The notes below the pieces were generated by a model, which had not been told where the DNA came from, made no database searches, and saw nothing but the letters and a program-made list of their open reading frames with translations. A stretch of 64,000 bases of DNA. Source: Pseudomonas benzenivorans. Its GTDB lineage: Bacteria > Pseudomonadota > Gammaproteobacteria > Pseudomonadales > Pseudomonadaceae. Both the position numbers and the translations under genes were made by a program. The first letter of the stretch is position 1. Each line of letters opens with the position of its first letter. The DNA is taken from assembly GCF_024397895.1 (NCBI RefSeq), contig NZ_CP073346.1:310001-374000 (forward strand), in the 5' to 3' direction. Below are positions 59,609 through 64,000 of the stretch, in pieces.

Positions 59609-61876
59609 ATGCTACTTGCTACCGATCTTGATGGAACCTTTCTCGCCGGCGATCCCGAGGATCGCCTGAGCCTCTACCAGACCATCGCCGCCCACCCGGA
59701 AATCCGCCTGGCGTACGTCACCGGTCGCAGCCTGGAGGCGGTGCTGCCACTGCTGGCCGACCCGACGCTGCCACAGCCGGACTTCATCATCGCCGACGTC
59801 GGCGCCAGCCTGGTGCATGGCGATACGCTGCAGCCGATTCAGCCGCTGCAGAGCGCGGTGGACGCCCTCTGGCCCGGCGAGAGCCAGGTCGCCAGTGCCA
59901 TCGAAGGCTTCGAGCTGGAGCGCCAGGACGTGCCCCAGGCCCGTCGCTGCTCGTACTTCTGCAGCCCCGAACAGGCGGCCAACCCGGCCCTGCTGGACGC
60001 CGCCCGTGCCCTGGGCTGCGACCTGCTGTACTCGGCCGAGCGCTACCTCGACTTCCTGCCCCAGGGGGTGAACAAGGGCAGCAGTCTCAAGGCCCTGGCC
60101 GACTGGCTGGAGCTGGACGCCGACCAGGTCCTGGCCGCGGGCGACACCCTCAATGACCTGTCCATGCTCAGCGGCGAGTTCAAGGGCGTCTGCGTCGGCC
60201 AATCGGAGGCCGGCCTGCTCGAAGCCACGGCCCAGCACTCGCGCAGCCTGCACGCCGAGCGTCCAGGCTGCGGCGGCATCCTCGAGGCCTTCGCCCACTT
60301 CGGTTTCCTCGGCGCACACGGCATCGCCGCCGAGCGCCGCCAGGCGGCCCAGCCCGGCAAGTCCGAACTGGTGATGGTCTACCACCGCCTGCCCTACGAG
60401 GAATACCGCGGCGCCGACGGCACGCTGCAACGCCGCCGCCCGACCTCGCCGAACGGCATCATCCCCACCCTGCTCAGTTTCTTCGGCGACGGACGCCCAG
60501 GCTCCTGGGTCGCCTGGGCCGTGCACGAGGACGACAACGAGCCCTTCGACACCCACACCACCGTGGACGCCGAGCGCTACCCCAAGCTCACCGCCGCACG
60601 GGTCAAGCTGAGCAAGGAAGAGGTCGACATCTTCTACAAGCGCTTCTCCAAGGAAGCCTTCTGGCCGACCCTGCACACCTTTTGGGAGCGAGCGACCTTC
60701 AACGAGGACGACTGGCAGGTGTTCTGCAAGGTCAACCGCGCCTTCGCCGAACGCACCGCCCTGGAAGCCGCCGAAGGCGCCACCGTGTGGCTGCACGACT
60801 ACAACCTGTGGATGGTCCCGGCCTACCTGCGCGAGCTGCGCCCGGACCTGCGCATCGCCTTCTTCCACCACACCTACTTCCCCTCGGCGGACGTGTTCAA
60901 CGTACTGCCCTGGCGCCGGCAGATCATCGGCAGCCTGCTGCAGTGCGACTACGTGGGCTTCCACATTCCGCGCCAGGTGGAGAACTTCGTTGACGTCGCG
61001 CGTGGCGTCACGCCGCTGCAGACGGTCAGCCGGCAGAACTGCGCGCCGCGTTTCATCACCTACGGCTGCGCGGTCGGCCTGGAACGCATGACCACGGCGG
61101 TGGACACCGGCAGCCGGGTGGTCAAGCTCGGCGCCCATCCGGTCGGCCTGGACATCGACCGGGTACGCAGCGCCCTGGAGAACCCGAAGATCCGCGAGAT
61201 GATGGCGCGCCTGCGCGAGGAGCTGTCCGGGGTCAAGCTGATCCTCTCGGTCGAGCGCCTCGACTACACCAAGGGCATCCTGGAAAAGCTCAACGCCTAC
61301 GAGCGCCTGCTGGAGGAGAACCCGGAACTGCTCGGCAAGGTGACTCTGGTCACCGTCTGCGTGCCGGCGGCCAAGGAAATGACCATCTACGACGAGCTGC
61401 AGGGGCAGATCGAACAGGCGGTGGGGCGGATCAACGGCCGCTTCGCGCGGATCGGCTGGACGCCGCTGCAGTTCTTCTTCCGCAGCCTGCCGTTCGAGGA
61501 AGTCAGCGCCTGGTACGCCATGGCCGACGTCATGTGGATCACCCCGCTGCGCGACGGCCTCAACCTGGTGGCCAAGGAGTTCGTCGCCGCCCAGGGCCTG
61601 CTCGGCGGCAGCGGCGTGCTGGTGCTCTCCGAATTCGCCGGCGCCGCCGCCGAGCTCAAGGGCGCCCTGCTGACCAACCCCCACGACCCGGCAGACCTGA
61701 CCCAGACCTGCTACCTGGCCCTCAACCTGCCCAAGGCCGAGGCCCAGGCGCGCCTGCGCCAGCTGTTCGACATCGTCAGCTACAACGACATCCGCCGCTG
61801 GGGCGACGAGTTCCTCGCCGGCGTGGCCGAAGAGGCGCCGCAGCAGGAAGGCGCGCCGCTGGTGCTCGCCTCCTGA
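59609..61876 (+). CDS. bifunctional glucosylglycerol-phosphate phosphatase/synthase
   Basis: Fused enzyme of 755 residues for the compatible solute glucosylglycerol. The N-terminal 250 residues are a HAD-IIB phosphatase (DLDGT at 6-10, later GDTLNDLSML). The rest is a GT20 glycosyltransferase: VYHRLPYEE, SPNGIIPTLLSFFG, WLHDYNLWMVPAYL, FFHHTYFPSADVFN, SVERLDYTKGI and TPLRDGLNLVAKEF. The SPNGI..TL segment favours glucosylglycerol-phosphate synthase over trehalose-6-phosphate synthase. Similar fusions (GgpPS type) occur in salt-tolerant pseudomonads. ATG 59609 has AGGGAGA upstream. A trehalose enzyme is the alternative. Confidence 0.85.
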   Translation: MLLATDLDGTFLAGDPEDRLSLYQTIAAHPEIRLAYVTGRSLEAVLPLLADPTLPQPDFIIADVGASLVHGDTLQPIQPLQSAVDALWPGESQVASAIEGFELERQDVPQARRCSYFCSPEQAANPALLDAARALGCDLLYSAERYLDFLPQGVNKGSSLKALADWLELDADQVLAAGDTLNDLSMLSGEFKGVCVGQSEAGLLEATAQHSRSLHAERPGCGGILEAFAHFGFLGAHGIAAERRQAAQPGKSELVMVYHRLPYEEYRGADGTLQRRRPTSPNGIIPTLLSFFGDGRPGSWVAWAVHEDDNEPFDTHTTVDAERYPKLTAARVKLSKEEVDIFYKRFSKEAFWPTLHTFWERATFNEDDWQVFCKVNRAFAERTALEAAEGATVWLHDYNLWMVPAYLRELRPDLRIAFFHHTYFPSADVFNVLPWRRQIIGSLLQCDYVGFHIPRQVENFVDVARGVTPLQTVSRQNCAPRFITYGCAVGLERMTTAVDTGSRVVKLGAHPVGLDIDRVRSALENPKIREMMARLREELSGVKLILSVERLDYTKGILEKLNAYERLLEENPELLGKVTLVTVCVPAAKEMTIYDELQGQIEQAVGRINGRFARIGWTPLQFFFRSLPFEEVSAWYAMADVMWITPLRDGLNLVAKEFVAAQGLLGGSGVLVLSEFAGAAAELKGALLTNPHDPADLTQTCYLALNLPKAEAQARLRQLFDIVSYNDIRRWGDEFLAGVAEEAPQQEGAPLVLAS

Positions 61877-61905
61877 GCCGGGCTCGGCCGTAGGCCCTGC
61901 CCCAA

Positions 61906-61939
61906 CTGAAAACGCCTGCTCTGGAGCAGGCGTTTTCAG
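61906..61939. terminator. strong hairpin terminator after the glucosylglycerol gene
   Basis: CTGAAAACGCCTGCT and its exact complement form a 15-bp stem with a four-base loop (CTGG). A-rich and T-rich arm ends let it act from both sides, on the rightward gene ending at 61876 and the leftward gene ending at 62033. Confidence 0.85.
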
Positions 61940-62032
61940 TCAGGCCGGCGGCGCGACTGGCGTCACCGGCTCGGCTTCAGCCGGGCGGTCGAGGTTCAGG
62001 GAAACCTCAGGTAGGCCTTGATCTTCATCCCC

Positions 62033-62461
62033 TCAGCGATCTTCGCCGGCAAGCTGAGCGCGCAGCCGCGCTTCCTGCTCGCGCAGCTCGGGTGTGAACT
62101 CTTCGCCGAAGTCCTCGGCCTCGAAAAGCTGGCGAATCTCGATCTCCGCGTCACCGGGCATCGGATTGGGGCAGCGCTTGACCCACTCGATCGCCTCCTC
62201 CAGGGACTGCACCTGGAATATCCAGAAACCGGCGACCAGCTCCCTGGTTTCCGCGAAGGGGCCGTCGATCACTTCGCGCTGCGCCCCGGAGAAGCGCACC
62301 CGGGCGCCCCGTGAGCTCGGCTGCAGACCTTCGCCGGCCAGCAACACACCGGCCTTGACCAACTCCTCGCTGTACCGCCCCATGGCCGCGAGCAACTCCT
62401 CGCTGGGCGGCGCGCCCGCCTCTGACTCCTTGCTGGCCTTGACCATCACCATAAACCGCAT
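62033..62461 (-). CDS. YCII-related (DGPF domain) protein
   Basis: Small protein of 142 residues with the YCII/DGPF fold: MRFMVMVKASKESEAG at the start and the signature VIDGPFAETRELVAGFWIFQ. Members are often co-encoded with ECF sigma factors, but none is adjacent here. The C-terminal 25 residues are acidic and helical. Molecular function is not established. Confidence 0.88.
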   Translation of the reverse strand: MRFMVMVKASKESEAGAPPSEELLAAMGRYSEELVKAGVLLAGEGLQPSSRGARVRFSGAQREVIDGPFAETRELVAGFWIFQVQSLEEAIEWVKRCPNPMPGDAEIEIRQLFEAEDFGEEFTPELREQEARLRAQLAGEDR

Positions 62462-62698
62462 AGTCCTGCTTCCTTATCAGGTTGTTGGGGGAGAACCAGC
62501 CCGGCAATTGCCTCGCTGTTCTATCCAATAGTCGAGCACGGCAAGCGGCAATCGACAACCCGCGAGGTCCTTGTCATTCGACCAAGGCAGCCGCCTGTCG
62601 GCCCTCGTGAGCGGCGCCCGCCGTCGGCACGCCGGCGCAAGCTGTGCTATCGCTGTAGAAGGCGCCGACGCGCCAGGACCAGACGGGAGGGTCGGACG

Positions 62699-63448
62699 AT
62701 GCCTCAGGCGTTACTGCTCGACATCAGTGGCGTGCTCTACCAGGACACGCAGCCGATACCCGGCTCGGTGCAGGCGGTCAGGGACCTGCAGGCCAAGGGT
62801 TGTCCACTGCGCCTGGTGACCAACACCTCTCGCCTGACCGCGGCAGCCATCCATCGCCAGCTCAGCGGCATGGGCTACCTCATCGAACCCGAGCAGATCT
62901 ACAGCGCACCCCGGGCCATGCGTCACTACCTGCAGGCGCACGGCCTGCGCCCCTACTGCCTGATCCACCGCAACCTGGAAGCCGAATTCGCCGACCTGCT
63001 GGAACTGCCCGCCCCCAATGCGGTGGTCATCGGCGATGCCGCCGAGCGCTTCGACTACCTGCATCTGGAGCGCGCCTTCCACCTGCTGCTGGACGGCGCG
63101 CCCCTGCTGGCCATGGGTGACAACCGCTATTTCAAGCTCGAAGGCGCCCTGCGTCTGGACGCTGGCCCCTTCGTGCGCGCCCTGGAGTACGCCGCCGGGG
63201 TACAGGCCAAGGTGCTCGGCAAACCGTCGCCGGCGTTCTTCCAGGGCGCCCTGGACGAGCTCGGGGTATCCGCCGAGCAGGCGCTGATGATTGGTGACGA
63301 TGTCGAGAGCGATGTGCGCGGAGCCCAGCGGGCCGGCCTGCAAGGCTGCCTGGTGCAGACCGGCAAGTACCGCCCCGGCGACGAGGACAAGGCCCCCGCC
63401 GCCCTGCTGGCCAAGGACCTGGCAGATGCGGTGCGCCGCTATTGCTGA
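62699..63448 (+). CDS. HAD-IIA hydrolase (TIGR01458/LHPP-like)
   Basis: Predicted phosphatase of 249 residues. Motif I is LLLDISGVLY (the nucleophile Asp and the second acidic position replaced by Ser-Gly, as in this subfamily), motif II VTNTSR, lysine in VLGKPSP and motif IV MIGDDVESDVRGA. GGGAGGG lies upstream of ATG 62699. The family includes phospholysine/phosphohistidine phosphatases; the substrate here is unknown. It is followed at once by a truncated maltose-binding-protein gene. Confidence 0.85.
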   Translation: MPQALLLDISGVLYQDTQPIPGSVQAVRDLQAKGCPLRLVTNTSRLTAAAIHRQLSGMGYLIEPEQIYSAPRAMRHYLQAHGLRPYCLIHRNLEAEFADLLELPAPNAVVIGDAAERFDYLHLERAFHLLLDGAPLLAMGDNRYFKLEGALRLDAGPFVRALEYAAGVQAKVLGKPSPAFFQGALDELGVSAEQALMIGDDVESDVRGAQRAGLQGCLVQTGKYRPGDEDKAPAALLAKDLADAVRRYC

Positions 63449-63458
63449 CGCATCAGCC

Positions 63459-64000
63459 GTGGATCGCCGGCTCGCGGTAGTGCCGCGGGCAGGCCTGGTA
63501 AAGCTCGAGGTACTGGACAGGCGCCTGCGCGCCGAAGGCAAGCGGGCCATCGCCTGGGACTACCGCAACCTGTATTTCTCCTGGCCGTTCATCAGCGCCG
63601 GCGGCGCCTACAGCATCGGCAAGCACCAGGGCCTCTACGACCTCGCTGACCTGGGCATCGACACCCCCGCGGCCATCGCCGGGGTTGAGGGCATCAAGCA
63701 ACTGCTCGACAGCGGCGTGTTGCCACGCGACAGCGACTACGCCGGCATGATGGCGGCCTTCAAGCGCGGCGAGCTGGCGATGATGATCAACGGCCCCTGG
63801 GCCTGGAACGAATTGCGCGCCGCCGGCATCGACATCGCCCTGGCCAGCATTCCCGGCCCCGGTGCGGACCGACCCGGCCGCCCCTTCGTCGGCATCCAGG
63901 CCGCCGCCCTAAATCACCACAGCCCCAACCAGGAAGCCGCCCGACGCTTCCTCGAGGACTACCTGAGCAGCCCGGCCGACCTGCGCCAGATCGACCAGGA
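63459..64000 (+). pseudogene. N-terminally truncated maltose/maltodextrin-binding protein gene, runs off the window
   Basis: The frame from a GTG at 63459 to the window end encodes the middle and C-terminal part of a MalE-type protein: NLYFSWPFISAGGAYSIG, GELAMMINGPWAWNEL, RPFVGIQAAAL and EAARRFLEDYLSSPADLR. Compared with E. coli MalE about 150 N-terminal residues, including the signal peptide, are absent; the homology begins 30 residues after the HAD stop. A deletion has probably joined the HAD gene to the malE remnant. If an export signal is truly missing the product cannot work as a periplasmic receptor. Confidence 0.7.

Noticed and set aside
59612-61684. 690-residue minus-strand open frame opposite the glucosylglycerol gene
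   Set aside because: It is the low-complexity shadow typical of high-GC coding DNA; the plus-strand protein has full family motifs.

Overview
The window reads as Pseudomonas chromosome. From about 29.85 kb to the right end it is GC-rich, densely coded and made of operons recognisable from Pseudomonas: rnhA, gloB, mltD, a five-gene peptide ABC importer, fabI, the arginine importer operon aotJQMOP with argR, acsA, and the phenylalanine hydroxylase cluster phhR/phhABC. I cannot name the species. A fused glucosylglycerol-phosphate synthase/phosphatase fits halotolerant pseudomonads.

The left 29.8 kb is an accessory region of lower and uneven GC. It sits directly beyond the 3' end of rnhA, where dnaQ would be expected from the P. 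aeruginosa order. It opens with a frameshifted IS1182-family transposase (1-1219). A covalent-flavin oxidase, a small four-cysteine protein and a short tyrosine recombinase follow (1.5-4.1 kb). Next is a catabolic block on the minus strand (4.4-13.0 kb): a serine-acetyltransferase homologue, a VOC protein, a 3-hydroxyisobutyrate-dehydrogenase-like enzyme, an aldehyde dehydrogenase, an M20 amidohydrolase and a TRAP transporter (dctPQM), with a divergent LysR regulator. This block looks built to import and oxidise one organic acid or N-acyl compound; the substrate is unknown.

From 14 to 29 kb the sequence resembles a defence island. Gene remnants (AraC, quinone oxidoreductase, LigD), degenerate repeats and a MITE-like element separate compact gene pairs. 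There is a two-gene pair whose proteins both end in HEPN-like RN...H motifs, a translationally coupled pair that both carry a C-terminal CFI-box domain, a secreted nuclease, a Gabija-like OLD nuclease/UvrD helicase pair, a pair of probable lipoproteins, and a lone AbrB-type antitoxin. The HEPN pair and the CFI-box pair are the best candidates for undescribed systems.

In the core part, the peptide importer genes are read rightward and end in fabI and a bidirectional terminator. argR-aotPOMQJ is read leftward from a promoter with an ArgR-type site, and an internal hairpin terminator separates aotJ from the permease genes. phhR is divergent from phhABC, with a PhhR-like box between them. The right end holds a DUF2254 membrane protein, an MFS transporter, the glucosylglycerol enzyme, a YCII-like protein, a HAD phosphatase and an N-terminally truncated maltose-binding-protein gene that runs off the window. 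No rRNA, tRNA or CRISPR array was seen.
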